Source: Frondihabitans sp. PAMC 28766
GTDB lineage: Bacteria > Actinomycetota > Actinomycetes > Actinomycetales > Microbacteriaceae
Direction: 5' to 3'
Assembly (NCBI RefSeq): GCF_001577365.1
Contig: NZ_CP014513.1
Span: 3,286,001-3,350,000 of the forward strand
DNA: 64,000 bases
The notes under the pieces were generated by a model. That model was not told the DNA's origin, did no database searches, and was given only the letters and a program-made list of their open reading frames with translations. Positions 9,276 through 17,558 of this stretch are shown here, piece after piece. How positions within the stretch are numbered: the stretch's first letter is position 1; each line of letters begins with the position of its first letter. A program made the translations under genes and the position numbers.

Positions 9276-10073
9276 TTAGGCGCGACCCAGGTGCTCGCGC
9301 AGCTCGACGAGGTCGTCGAGCACGTGGGCGATCTCGGGCGGCCCCGCCACCCGGAAGGCTGCGGCGGTCTCGCCCGGGCCGACCTTCAGGCCGAAGTCGC
9401 CGGGGGCGAGCGCCAGGAAGCCGTCCTCGTCGGTGACGTCGTCTCCGGCGAAGAACACGGCAGTGGCCCCGGTGAGCGAGCGCAGGTGCTTCACCGCGTC
9501 GCCCTTCGTGTCCGAGCGGACGGCGAACTCGAGCACGTCTTTGCCGACACGCTCGGTGACGCCAGTCGTCTCCGCCTCGATGCGACTCCGCGCGGAGGCG
9601 AGCACGGCCGACGTCTCGTCGTCGGTGGCAAGCCGCGTGTGCAGGGCGAAGCCGGCGGGTTTCTCTTCGACGTGCACGGAGGCGTACGGCGCCGCGACCT
9701 CGTCGAGGATCGTGTGGACCAGACCGCGCATTTCCGTCTCGGCGGCAGTCAGCTGCACGTCCGATGCCCCGTCGACACGGTATTCGACGCCGTGCGAACC
9801 GACGAGCAGCACCATGTCGGGCACCTGCGCGACCTCGACGAGGCTCTCCATCGAGCGACCCGAGACGAGCGCGACCGACGTGTGGGCCGTCGTCGCCAGA
9901 CGGAGGACGGCCGCCTGCGCTTCGGGCAGCGCCCGTGCCTTCTGCGGCGAGTCGACGGTCTGCGAGAGCGTGCCGTCGAAGTCGAGGGCGACCAGCAGGT
10001 GCGGGGTGGTGGCGATCAGGCCGAGGGCGTCGGCCATGGCGGTCTCGGCGCGCTCGGCGGCGGTCTCGCTCAC
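9276..10073 (-). CDS. otsB: Trehalose-6-phosphate phosphatase
   Basis: 265 residues. It removes phosphate from trehalose 6-phosphate to give trehalose, acting after OtsA. It belongs to the HAD superfamily: motif I LDFDGTLSQT (nucleophile D31 and D33), motif II in VALVSGRS and motif III/IV in FFAGDDVTDEDGF. The GTG at 10073 overlaps the otsA stop (GTGA), which fixes the start and suggests coupled translation. It is the last gene of the unit; 66 bp separate it from the higBA promoter region. Confidence 0.95.
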   Translation of the reverse strand: MSETAAERAETAMADALGLIATTPHLLVALDFDGTLSQTVDSPQKARALPEAQAAVLRLATTAHTSVALVSGRSMESLVEVAQVPDMVLLVGSHGVEYRVDGASDVQLTAAETEMRGLVHTILDEVAAPYASVHVEEKPAGFALHTRLATDDETSAVLASARSRIEAETTGVTERVGKDVLEFAVRSDTKGDAVKHLRSLTGATAVFFAGDDVTDEDGFLALAPGDFGLKVGPGETAAAFRVAGPPEIAHVLDDLVELREHLGRA

Positions 10074-11584
10074 GCGGCCGACCCCGTGCCGGTGCCGCTC
10101 GACTTCGGCGGTGCCGCGATCTTGTGGCCGGGGCGCACGTCGGCGAGGGCGTCGAGGAACTTCTCGGACCACTTCGCGACGTCGTTGTCGAGCACGCGAC
10201 GCCGAAGGGCCCGCATCCTGGTGACCCGGTCGCGCTTCGGCATCGCGATCGCGCGCATGATCGTGTTCTTCAGGCCGCCAATGTCGTGCGGGTTGACGAG
10301 GAGGGCGCTGCGAAGCTCGTCGGCCGCGCCGGCGAACTCCGACAGGATCAGGATGCCGTCGTTGTCGTGACGCACCGCCACGTACTCCTTCGCCACGAGA
10401 TTCATGCCGTCGCGAAGCGCGGTGACCAGCATGATGTCGGCGGCCAGGTAGAGCGCCACCATCTCTTCCTTCGGGTAGCCGTGGTGGTGGTAGCTGATGG
10501 CCGTGTGACTCATCGTGGCGTAGTCGCCGTTGATGCGGCCGACGGTGAGCTCGATCTCGTCTCGCAGGGCCATGTAGGCCTCGACGCGCTCGCGCGAGGG
10601 CGACGCGACCTGCACGAGGGTCGCATCCTCGACGCTGAGCCGGCCGTCCGAGAGCAGCTCGCCGAACGCCTTCATCCGATGCCGGATGCCCTTCGTGTAG
10701 TCGAGCCGGTCGACGCCGAGGATGACCGTCTTCGGGTTGCCGAGACCCTCGCGGATCTCATTGGCGCGCGCCTGGATGTCCGGGCGACGGGACAGCGCCT
10801 CGTAGCCGGCCGAGTCGATCGAGATCGGGAACTGCTTCGCCAGCACGCGGCGCACCTTGCGGCCGCGACGCGACAGCGGCGCCGACTCGTCGTCGACCGG
10901 CACGTCGATGTACGGGCGCGTCGTGGCGTAGCCCAGCAGGTGCCGCACCGATCGCGAGAAGTTGGAGGCGTCGTCGGCGCGCTGGAAGCCGATCACGTCG
11001 GCGCCGAGCAAGCCCTCGAGCACCTCTTCGCGCCATGGCAGCTGCGAGAAGATGCCGAGCGGCGGGAAGGGGATGTGGTTGAAGAAGCCGATGGTGAGGT
11101 CGGGGCGCACCTCGCGCAGCATCTTCGGCACCAGCTGCAGCTGGTAGTCCTGCACCCAGACGACGGCGCCCTGCTCGGCGACGTCGGCGGCGCGCTTCGC
11201 GAAGCGCTGGTTGACCTTGACGTAGGCCTCCCACCAGACGCGGTGATACGTCGGGGCCGAGATGACGTCGTGATACAGCGGCCACAGGGTGTCGTTGCTG
11301 AAGCCCTCGTAATAGCGCTGCACCTCTTCGGCGCTGAGCGGAACCGGCACGATGTTGATGCCGTCGTTCTCGAACGGGTCGACGTCGAGCCCGGCCTGGC
11401 CGGCCCAGCCGACCCAGGCGCCGTCGTTGGCGCGCATGACCGGCTCGAGCGCCGTGACGAGGCCGCCCGGCGAGTGCTCCCACTTGATGTCGCCGTTCTC
11501 GTCGAGCGTGTGGTCGACCGGCAGACGGTTCGAGACGACGACGAAACCGTACTTCTCGGGCTCTGACTTCTCATTTTCAGACAT
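10070..11584 (-). CDS. otsA: Trehalose-6-phosphate synthase
   Basis: 504 residues, GT20 family. It transfers glucose from a nucleotide sugar to glucose 6-phosphate. Visible family marks are VVVSNRLPV near the start, the GGLVTAL loop, VWVQDYQLQLVPKMLR, LGVDRLDYTKGI and the C-terminal MNLVAKEYVA with LSEFAGAADEL. The start at 11584 (MSENEKSEP) lies just before the GT20 fold; the long upstream extension is only out-of-frame reading of the neighbouring gene. The coding region overlaps the upstream kinase stop by 8 nt and the downstream otsB by 4 nt. Confidence 0.96.
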   Translation of the reverse strand: MSENEKSEPEKYGFVVVSNRLPVDHTLDENGDIKWEHSPGGLVTALEPVMRANDGAWVGWAGQAGLDVDPFENDGINIVPVPLSAEEVQRYYEGFSNDTLWPLYHDVISAPTYHRVWWEAYVKVNQRFAKRAADVAEQGAVVWVQDYQLQLVPKMLREVRPDLTIGFFNHIPFPPLGIFSQLPWREEVLEGLLGADVIGFQRADDASNFSRSVRHLLGYATTRPYIDVPVDDESAPLSRRGRKVRRVLAKQFPISIDSAGYEALSRRPDIQARANEIREGLGNPKTVILGVDRLDYTKGIRHRMKAFGELLSDGRLSVEDATLVQVASPSRERVEAYMALRDEIELTVGRINGDYATMSHTAISYHHHGYPKEEMVALYLAADIMLVTALRDGMNLVAKEYVAVRHDNDGILILSEFAGAADELRSALLVNPHDIGGLKNTIMRAIAMPKRDRVTRMRALRRRVLDNDVAKWSEKFLDALADVRPGHKIAAPPKSSGTGTGSAA

Positions 11585-12431
11585 GCTCGGGGCTTCTCCT
11601 GCGGTCTCCCGGGAATGACTCCCCCGGGATTCCGAGGGTATCAGCGGCGGCTTGCCAGCTTGTGAGAAGTGCGGCAGTGGCATCGGCTGCCCGCGTGAGC
11701 GCGGTTCCGTAGCTGCGCCCGTATCCGGCCGCGTGCACCGCGAGAGGATGCAACTGATGCAACGGCACGCGGTCCTTCCACCCGTCGCGAAGCGGCGCGG
11801 CCTGGTCGTAGGCGGCGACCACGTCGTCGAGAAACGGGCAGCCGAAGAGCGCCAGCATCGCGAGGTCGGTCTCGCGGTGCCCGCCATGCGCGGCGGGGTC
11901 GATCAGCACGACGCCGCCGGCCGAGAACAGCACGTTGCCGTTCCAGAGATCGCCGTGCAGGCGTGCGGGCGGTTCGTCGTCGTCGAAGGCTCCGGCGGTG
12001 ATCGCGTCGCAGGTCTCTCGGATCCTGCGGTATTCGTCGTCGCTGACACTGCCTGCGTCGCGGGCGACGTCGAGGTAGGGCAGTACCCGCTGGGGTGCGT
12101 AGAAGGCGCCCCAGGATGCCACGGGCCGCGTCGACAGCGGCCGCTTGCCGATGAAGCACGGGCCGTCGTATCCCGCCGGAGACGCCCCGAAGGCGTCCGC
12201 CCCCGCACCGTGCGTCGCGGCGAGTGCCAGCCCGAACGCGCGGGCCCCTTCGACCGTCGGCCGCGCCTCGTGGACCTCGTCGAGCTCGATCCTGCCCGCC
12301 TGGACGCTCTGCACGCCGACGACGTCGGCACCACCGCGGGCCGACGCCTCCCCGAGCCAGCGCAGCCCCGCCGCCTCCGCCTCGAAGAATCCGCGGGGAG
12401 CATCGAGCCTGGTCTTCACGAACGCCGTCAC
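11577..12431 (-). CDS. Fructosamine kinase family protein
   Basis: 284 residues. Family members phosphorylate sugar amines bound to proteins or small molecules, which helps reverse glycation. The kinase core shows HGDLWNGNVLF (catalytic Asp and Asn) and IDPAAHGGHRETDLAML (metal-binding Asp and the family His-Glu-Asp run). The GTG at 12431 gives VTAFVKTR, the expected N-terminus; longer frames would run into corA. TTGGAT lies 6 nt before it, a weak leaderless -10. It is the first gene of a three-gene unit with otsA and otsB. The metabolic reason for that linkage is not obvious. Confidence 0.88.
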   Translation of the reverse strand: MTAFVKTRLDAPRGFFEAEAAGLRWLGEASARGGADVVGVQSVQAGRIELDEVHEARPTVEGARAFGLALAATHGAGADAFGASPAGYDGPCFIGKRPLSTRPVASWGAFYAPQRVLPYLDVARDAGSVSDDEYRRIRETCDAITAGAFDDDEPPARLHGDLWNGNVLFSAGGVVLIDPAAHGGHRETDLAMLALFGCPFLDDVVAAYDQAAPLRDGWKDRVPLHQLHPLAVHAAGYGRSYGTALTRAADATAALLTSWQAAADTLGIPGESFPGDRRRSPEHV

Positions 12432-12488
12432 TCCCCCATCCAACCTTGTCGGGCCAGCGGGGCGTCCGTACCCCGCAGGCCTGCCGGA

Positions 12489-12494
12489 TACGAT
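12489..12494 (+). promoter_or_regulatory. -10 box of corA, leaderless type
   Basis: TACGAT ends 7 nt before the corA ATG, placing the transcription start at or beside it. The 70-bp gap to the divergent kinase gene must hold both promoters. Confidence 0.5.
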
Positions 12495-12501
12495 CAGCCC
12501 C

Positions 12502-13470
12502 ATGTCACACACCCGGGCCTATCGCGACGGCAAGATCGTCGGCGACGGCTTCCCTCTCGACCAGGTCAGCGACTATCTCGAGAACGGCGACTGCTTCGTC
12601 TGGGTCGACTTCGAGTCGCCGACGCAGAAAGACCTCGAGAAGGTCGCCGACGAGCTGAACCTCCACGAGTTGGCCATCGAGGACGCCCTGGTGCCGGGCC
12701 AGCGGCCGAAGATCGACCGCTACGAGAACTTCCTGTTCGTCACCGTCTACGACACGACGTTCGACGGCGAGTCGGGAGATCTCGTCACGAGCGAGGTCAA
12801 GGCGTTCGTGACGCGCCGGGCGGTCGTCACGATCCACGACGCCTCCTTCGACATCGAGCTGGTGCGAAAGCACTGGGACGACAACAAAGACCTCATCGAC
12901 CACGGCGTTCCCTACCTGCTCTGGGGGCTCCTCGACGCGATCGTCGACCGCCAGTACCAGGTCGCCGACCAGCTCGACGATCAGATCGACGGTCTCGAAG
13001 ACGGCATGTTCGACCCGAAGCCCCAGACGATGGACGTGCAGCGGCGGTCGTTCACCCTCCGGCGCAGCCTCGTCGAGCTGCGACGGATCGTCACCCCGAT
13101 GCGCGAGGTGCTGAACACGCTGCTGCGCCGCGACGACATGAACACGACCAAGGGCATGGGCCCCTACTACCAGGACGTCTACGACCACGTGCTGCGGGTG
13201 ACGGAGCAGACCGATTCTCTGCGCGACCTGGTGTCGACGATCCTCGACACCAACCTGTCGATCCAGAGCAACCGGATGAACCTCGTGATGAAGAAGGTGA
13301 CGAGCTGGGCGGCGATCATCGCGGTGCCGACGGCGGTGACCGGATACTTCGGCCAGAACGTGATGTTCCCCTGGTACGGCACAGGGCTCGGGTTCGCGGT
13401 CTCGAGTGCTGCGATCGTCGTCCTCGGCGTGATCCTGTATCTGCAGTTCAAGCGTCGCGACTGGCTCTAG
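12502..13470 (+). CDS. corA: CorA-family magnesium/divalent cation channel
   Basis: 322 residues. A large acidic cytoplasmic domain (about 1-255) is followed by two C-terminal membrane spans, the layout of pentameric CorA channels. The signature loop after the first span reads YFGQNV rather than the classical YGMN, keeping Gly and Asn but with Gln in the middle; I know this variant in actinobacterial members. The start at 12502 gives MSHTRAYRDGK, consistent with relatives. Substrate is probably Mg2+; Co2+, Ni2+ or Zn2+ export cannot be excluded. Confidence 0.92.
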   Translation: MSHTRAYRDGKIVGDGFPLDQVSDYLENGDCFVWVDFESPTQKDLEKVADELNLHELAIEDALVPGQRPKIDRYENFLFVTVYDTTFDGESGDLVTSEVKAFVTRRAVVTIHDASFDIELVRKHWDDNKDLIDHGVPYLLWGLLDAIVDRQYQVADQLDDQIDGLEDGMFDPKPQTMDVQRRSFTLRRSLVELRRIVTPMREVLNTLLRRDDMNTTKGMGPYYQDVYDHVLRVTEQTDSLRDLVSTILDTNLSIQSNRMNLVMKKVTSWAAIIAVPTAVTGYFGQNVMFPWYGTGLGFAVSSAAIVVLGVILYLQFKRRDWL

Positions 13471-13491
13471 CCGCGACGGGCACGCCCGTAT

Positions 13492-13526
13492 CTGTCATGA
13501 CAGCGCCGGTCGAGCGTCATATGACG
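13492..13526. promoter_or_regulatory. Two perfect dyads upstream of the isomerase-like gene
   Basis: CTGTCATGACAG (13492-13503) and CGTCATATGACG (13515-13526) share the half-site GTCAT and are 23 bp apart start to start, about two helical turns. They lie just upstream of the predicted promoter of the gene at 13566, a suitable position for an activator or repressor. Confidence 0.5.
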
Positions 13527-13552
13527 TTCACCGTGCCGCCACTGCGCGCGCC

Positions 13553-13558
13553 TAGCGT
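13553..13558 (+). promoter_or_regulatory. -10 box of the isomerase-like gene, leaderless type
   Basis: TAGCGT, 7 nt before the ATG at 13566. The same hexamer occurs at three other starts in this window. Confidence 0.5.
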
Positions 13559-13565
13559 CGACGCC

Positions 13566-14381
13566 ATGATCAGCGTCGGCATGAGCACCTCCTGCGCCTA
13601 CCCCCTCGGGCTCGACTCCGCCTTCGAGCTCTCTCGCGAGGTCGGGTTCGACGGCGTCGAGATCATGGTCACCAACGATCCGGCGACGCACCGCGTCGAG
13701 CGCCTCCTCGAGCTCTCGCAGCAGACGTCGCAGCCGATCCTGTCGATCCACGCCCCCGTCCTCCTGCTCACGCACTTCGTCTGGGGCCGCGACCCGCGCG
13801 TGAAGCTCGAGCGCTCGGCCGAGCTGGCCGTCGCCGTCGGGGCGCCCACCGTCGTCGCGCATCCCCCCTTCCGCTGGCAGGGCGCCTACGCCGAGCGGTT
13901 CCTCGACATCGTGCGCGCGGTCGGCGACCGCTACGGCGTGACCGTGGCGATCGAGAACATGTTCCCGTGGAAGATCGCCGGGCGGTCGATGAAGATGTAC
14001 GCCCCCGGCTGGGACCCCAGCACCATGGACTGCGACGCCGCCACCCTCGACTTCTCGCACGCGTCGCTCTCCGGCCGCGACTCGCTCGAGCTGGCGCGGG
14101 CTCTCGACACCCGCCTCCGCCACGTCCACCTCTGCGACGGCTCGCGCGCCTCCGACGACGGGGGCGTCTTCGACGAGCACCTGGTGCCCGGGCACGGCGT
14201 CGAACCCGTCGACGCCGTGCTCAACGAGCTCGCCGCCCGGGGCTGGTCGGGCTCGGTCATCGCCGAGATCAACACCCGCAAGGCCGGCACGCAGGATGCC
14301 CGTGTGGCGATGATGCGCGAGACGCTCGAGTACGCGCGCGACGCGCTGGTCGTACCGCGCCTGCACCGGCTCACTGCCTGA
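13566..14381 (+). CDS. Sugar phosphate isomerase/epimerase-like TIM-barrel protein
   Basis: 271 residues of the xylose-isomerase-like (AP endonuclease family 2) fold. Metal-ligand positions of this fold are visible along the barrel: FDGVEIMV, SIHAPV, VAHPPFRW, VAIENMFP (Glu), LDFSHASL (Asp, His), RHVHLCDG (His) and VIAEINTR (Glu). Such enzymes isomerise or epimerise sugars, inositols or related compounds, and the substrate cannot be told here. The ATG at 13566 follows a TAGCGT box by 7 nt. It stands alone; a large inverted repeat follows the stop. Confidence 0.85.
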   Translation: MISVGMSTSCAYPLGLDSAFELSREVGFDGVEIMVTNDPATHRVERLLELSQQTSQPILSIHAPVLLLTHFVWGRDPRVKLERSAELAVAVGAPTVVAHPPFRWQGAYAERFLDIVRAVGDRYGVTVAIENMFPWKIAGRSMKMYAPGWDPSTMDCDAATLDFSHASLSGRDSLELARALDTRLRHVHLCDGSRASDDGGVFDEHLVPGHGVEPVDAVLNELAARGWSGSVIAEINTRKAGTQDARVAMMRETLEYARDALVVPRLHRLTA

Positions 14382-14388
14382 GGCCCCT

Positions 14389-14463
14389 GTTGGCGATTCA
14401 GGCTGTGCGCCCGATTCGAGCCCGATTCGAGGCCTCATCCGACACTCAGCCTGAATTGCCAAC
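14389..14463. repeat. Long inverted repeat with a tandem repeat in its loop
   Basis: Arms of 17 bp (14389-14405 and 14447-14463) match at 16 of 17 positions. The 41-nt loop contains CCCGATTCGAG twice in tandem. It starts 7 nt after a stop codon, so it may act as a terminator, but no T-run follows. Confidence 0.6.
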
Positions 14464-14535
14464 GGCAGGGGGCAAGATGAGCGGAGAGTCGCTCGCCCGA
14501 GTCGGGCCGGCGACCGGCGAATGGCAGGAGCAGGC

Positions 14536-14895
14536 ATGAGCGACATCCGAGGCGGATCCTGGCGACAGGTTGCCAAGCGAGCGATGGACGCCGTCGACCA
14601 GAGCGGCGTGGTGAGCGACGATCGCAAGAAGTCTCTGCACGACCTGGCCGACCGAGCCGACCGGATCACGCACGACGTGACATCCGGCGGCCGCGAGATC
14701 GTCGACACGGCTGCGGCCTCCCTCGACAACGCGGCGTCGGCGCTTCGGGAGGCATCGTCGACCGTCCGTGACGCCAGCGCCGACGTGCAACGGCTCGTCA
14801 AGCGGCAGACGCGCCTCGTGGCGGGCGTCGGCGGCACCATAGCGGCAGCCCTCGTCGCCCTCGCCGTGGTCGAGGCACGCCGCCCTCGTCGCTGA
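14536..14895 (+). CDS. Helical protein with a C-terminal membrane anchor, function unknown
   Basis: 119 residues starting MSDIRGGSW, with AGGAG ending 5 nt before the ATG. The middle (about 20-95) is rich in Ala, Asp, Ser and Arg with regular hydrophobic spacing and no proline, so a long amphipathic helix or coiled coil is likely. Residues 99-112 (VGGTIAAALVALAVV) form a membrane span close to the C-terminus. Nothing identifies a function; the shape recalls small envelope or stress proteins of actinobacteria. Confidence 0.75.
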   Translation: MSDIRGGSWRQVAKRAMDAVDQSGVVSDDRKKSLHDLADRADRITHDVTSGGREIVDTAAASLDNAASALREASSTVRDASADVQRLVKRQTRLVAGVGGTIAAALVALAVVEARRPRR

Positions 14896-14915
14896 GAAGG
14901 GGCTGACGGTGGCAG

Positions 14916-15170
14916 CTACGGGGCGACTAACGCCAGGGCGGCGACTGGCGGCGCCACCAGGGTGATGGCGAGGCGGGCCAGCGCGAACCGACCCCACGGC
15001 ACCGACGACGGGGGAACCGGTGTCCGTCTCGGCCCGCAGCGTCCAGCGCGTGGGCTTGTTCGGTACACCCGCGGTGTCAGTGGTCTGGCCGACGAACTTG
15101 CCGTCCCCGTACCAGCGACATGGCCCTTGGTGCACTCGATGACCCCTTCTGGCCGATGCGCGATAGCCGC
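14916..15170 (-). pseudogene. Remnant of a small membrane-protein gene, frames broken
   Basis: No single frame is intact, but consecutive pieces look protein-like. The middle frame gives RWYGDGKFVGQTTDTAGV and WTLRAETDTGSP. A shift at the G5 run (15010-15014) then gives VPWGRFALARLAITL and a clear membrane span, ending at a TAG (14916-14918). Removing one base at the run joins the second and third pieces. Further upstream another frame shift is needed. This could be a decayed gene or a sequence error; I know no family match. The stretch between the genes at 14895 and 15243 holds nothing else. Confidence 0.35.
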
Positions 15171-15242
15171 ATCCGGGGGACGACAACGCAGTCTGTGCGC
15201 GCCTGCGAGTACGGTTGAGATCGTTTACGACAAGGAGCACGT

Positions 15243-15425
15243 GTGCGCAAATTCATCTTCAACGGAGCCGTCATCAGTGGCATCTTCAGTGGCATCAGCG
15301 CGCTGCGGGCGACGAAGAGCGGTCCTCGCGACTGGCGCCTCGCGTTGCTCTGGGTGAGCTGGGCCGCCTCGATCGCCATCGCGATCGGCAACGTGCGCGA
15401 CAACGCCGAGCACGCCGACGACTAG
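15243..15425 (+). CDS. Small membrane protein, function unknown
   Basis: 60 residues from a GTG with AAGGAG five nt upstream, which decides the start. Residues 1-23 are Phe/Ile/Gly-rich and may be membrane-associated; residues 32-49 (LALLWVSWAASIAIAIGN) form a likely span. The C-terminus is acidic. It stands by itself between the decayed gene and convergent minus-strand genes. Confidence 0.6.
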   Translation: MRKFIFNGAVISGIFSGISALRATKSGPRDWRLALLWVSWAASIAIAIGNVRDNAEHADD

Positions 15426-15664
15426 TCGCTCGAGTCAGCCGCCGGGCCGAGTCGATCGCCGGCCCGATCGGGGTCGATCATCGGGATCTCCGACGAGAAG
15501 GGCACGGCACGCTCCGCGTCGGCGGTCTCGCCGGTGAGAAGCGCCGAGGCGTCGGCCGTCGATTTCGGCTGAGGCCCGCTGCTTGGCGACAGGTGCGGCC
15601 GAAGACCGTCAGATCGTGCGGGGGCGTTGGCGCAGCGCCTCGAGCGCCATTCCGTGGCTGGCAT
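15422..15664 (-). CDS. Hypothetical protein, doubtful
   Basis: An 80-residue frame whose last 45 residues have a balanced, protein-like composition ([17 protein letters not shown] and later). Its first 19 residues are only the out-of-frame reading of the upstream gene's end. It may be a real small gene overlapping its neighbour by 56 nt, or the displaced C-terminal part of the 15609-15872 product after a frameshift. No motif is recognised. Confidence 0.3.
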   Translation of the reverse strand: MPATEWRSRRCANAPARSDGLRPHLSPSSGPQPKSTADASALLTGETADAERAVPFSSEIPMIDPDRAGDRLGPAADSSD

Positions 15665-15872
15665 AGCAGCCGACCTCGACCGCCGTGGCCAGGTGCGCCC
15701 CGCGCAGGGCTGCGTAACCGTTCCACTGGACGCGGACGAAGCCGAGCACCTCGCCCGGTGTGGCCACCTGGGTGAGGCTGTCGGAGAGTGGCTTGGTGCT
15801 GATGTCCCGCGTGCGTCGCAGAGGGTTGCGGTCGAGAGGCGAGCGGTCGAATTCGGGTCGTACGAGTGTCAC
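15609..15872 (-). CDS. Hypothetical small protein
   Basis: 87 residues from a GTG lying 7 nt after a TACCCT box. The N-terminal third is Arg/Asp/Pro-rich. The rest ([33 protein letters not shown]) has ordinary composition and no membrane span. No family is recognised. It is transcribed away from the permease gene. Confidence 0.5.
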   Translation of the reverse strand: MTLVRPEFDRSPLDRNPLRRTRDISTKPLSDSLTQVATPGEVLGFVRVQWNGYAALRGAHLATAVEVGCYASHGMALEALRQRPRTI

Positions 15873-15995
15873 GTCGATAAGGGTATCCGCGGCACCTGTA
15901 TCTCGTCCCCCGGTTCTCCTGAAGATCGTCACATGTTCACCTCGGGGCCGTGCATGTGCCGACTGGTGATGTCCCCCGTTTCGTCGATACGGTCG

Positions 15996-17558
15996 GTGGA
16001 TGACGACCCCCATTCAGGGGGCCACAGCGCCCCCGAAGACGCACAGGATCACCCCGACGAGGGTTTCGTCGCGCAAGACTTCAGCCATGAGCAGGCGGGC
16101 TTCGAGAAGGGCCTGAAGCCGCGCCAGCTGCAGATGATCGCCATCGGCGGCGCCATCGGCACCGGCCTCTTCCTCGGAGCGGGCGGTCGCCTCGCCTCGT
16201 CGGGGCCGGCACTCGCCATCGTGTTCGCGATCTGCGGTGTCTTCGCCTTCTTCATCCTGCGTGCCCTCGGCGAGCTCGTGCTGCACCGCCCGTCGTCCGG
16301 GTCGTTCGTGTCGTACGCGCGCGAGTTCTTCGGCGAGAAGTTCGCCTATGCCGCCGGCTGGATGTACTTCTTGAACTGGGCGATGACGGCCATCGTCGAC
16401 ACGACGGCCGTCGCGCTCTACCTGCAGTACTGGAGCGCCTTCACCTCCGCGCCCGGCTGGCTGCTCGCCCTCTGCGCCCTCGTCGTCGTCCTCGCCGTAA
16501 ACCTCCTGGCCGTCAAGGTGTTCGGCGAACTCGAATTCTGGTTCGCCCTCGTCAAGGTCACGGCGCTCGTCGTCTTCCTGATCATCGGGATCGTCTGGCT
16601 GGCGTTCGCCTTCCCCGTGCACCACGACGGGCAGCTGGTGCACACCGGCTGGGCGGTCATCGCGTCGAGCGGGATCCTGCCGAAGGGCCTTCTTCCCGCC
16701 GTCATCGTCGTGCAGGGCGTCGTGTTCGCCTACGCGGCCATCGAGCTCGTCGGCACGGCGTCGGGAGAGACGCAGAACCCGGAGAAGGTGGTGCCCCGGG
16801 CCATCAACACGGTGATCCTGCGCATCGCGGTCTTCTACGTCGGGTCGCTCGTGCTCCTGTCGCTGCTCTTGCCCTACACGGCCTACAAAGCGGGCACGAG
16901 CCCCTTCGTCACCTTCTTCTCGAGCCTCGGCAGCCCGCAGGTCGGTGACGTCGTCGGGTCGCTCATGAACTTCGTCGTGCTGACGGCCGCCCTGTCGAGC
17001 CTCAACGCGGGCCTCTTCTCGACGGGCCGAGTGCTGCACTCGATGGGTATGAACGGGTCGGCGCCGAAGTTCACGACCGTCATGTCGAAGGGCGGCGTGC
17101 CCTACGGCGGCATCCTGCTGACCAGCGCCATCACCCTGCTCGGCGTGGTGCTGAACGCCATCGTGGGGGCCGGCACCGCGTTCGAGATCGTGCTGAACGT
17201 CGCGTCTCTCGGCATCCTGACCGCGTGGGGCACCATCATCCTGTGCCAGATGCGTCTGCGTCAGTGGGCGAAACAGGGCAAGGCCAAAGAGCCGAAGTTC
17301 AGGATGCCCGGAGCACCGGTCACCTCGTGGCTCACCCTGGCCTTTTTGGTCGCCGTGCTCGTGCTGATGGCCATCGACTGGCCGATCGGCAGCTTCACCG
17401 TGATGTCGCTCGTCATCATCGTCCCGCTGCTGATCGTCGGCTGGTTCTTGCAGCGCGACCGCATCCTCGAGGCCGCGAAGATCCGGGAAAGCCTCACCGG
17501 CCCGTTCCCCGTCACCGGGCGCGATGCCCGGCAGCAGGCTCCCCGCGACGGGCGCTAG
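15996..17558 (+). CDS. ansP: Amino-acid permease, probable L-asparagine permease
   Basis: 520 residues, APC superfamily, about 12 membrane spans. The family entry motif [19 protein letters not shown] is present, followed by [13 protein letters not shown] as in asparagine permeases; the related GABA and aromatic carriers cannot be fully excluded. It imports the amino acid with protons. The start is uncertain. The GTG at 15996 and an ATG at 15969 are in frame, but the TACGGT box at 15988-15993 points to an ATG at 16000 that is out of frame by one base. Adding one C to the five-C run at 16030-16034 would join that ATG to the permease frame. Confidence 0.88.
   Translation: MDDDPHSGGHSAPEDAQDHPDEGFVAQDFSHEQAGFEKGLKPRQLQMIAIGGAIGTGLFLGAGGRLASSGPALAIVFAICGVFAFFILRALGELVLHRPSSGSFVSYAREFFGEKFAYAAGWMYFLNWAMTAIVDTTAVALYLQYWSAFTSAPGWLLALCALVVVLAVNLLAVKVFGELEFWFALVKVTALVVFLIIGIVWLAFAFPVHHDGQLVHTGWAVIASSGILPKGLLPAVIVVQGVVFAYAAIELVGTASGETQNPEKVVPRAINTVILRIAVFYVGSLVLLSLLLPYTAYKAGTSPFVTFFSSLGSPQVGDVVGSLMNFVVLTAALSSLNAGLFSTGRVLHSMGMNGSAPKFTTVMSKGGVPYGGILLTSAITLLGVVLNAIVGAGTAFEIVLNVASLGILTAWGTIILCQMRLRQWAKQGKAKEPKFRMPGAPVTSWLTLAFLVAVLVLMAIDWPIGSFTVMSLVIIVPLLIVGWFLQRDRILEAAKIRESLTGPFPVTGRDARQQAPRDGR

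Noticed and set aside
9764..11566. 600-codon plus-strand frame over otsA and otsB
   Set aside because: Arg- and Ala-rich antisense shadow in high-GC DNA; the minus-strand genes have catalytic motifs.
16000..16120. Short leaderless ORF beginning MTTPIQG after TACGGT
   Set aside because: It stops soon and overlaps the permease N-terminus. Better explained as the permease's true start followed by a frame error, or chance.
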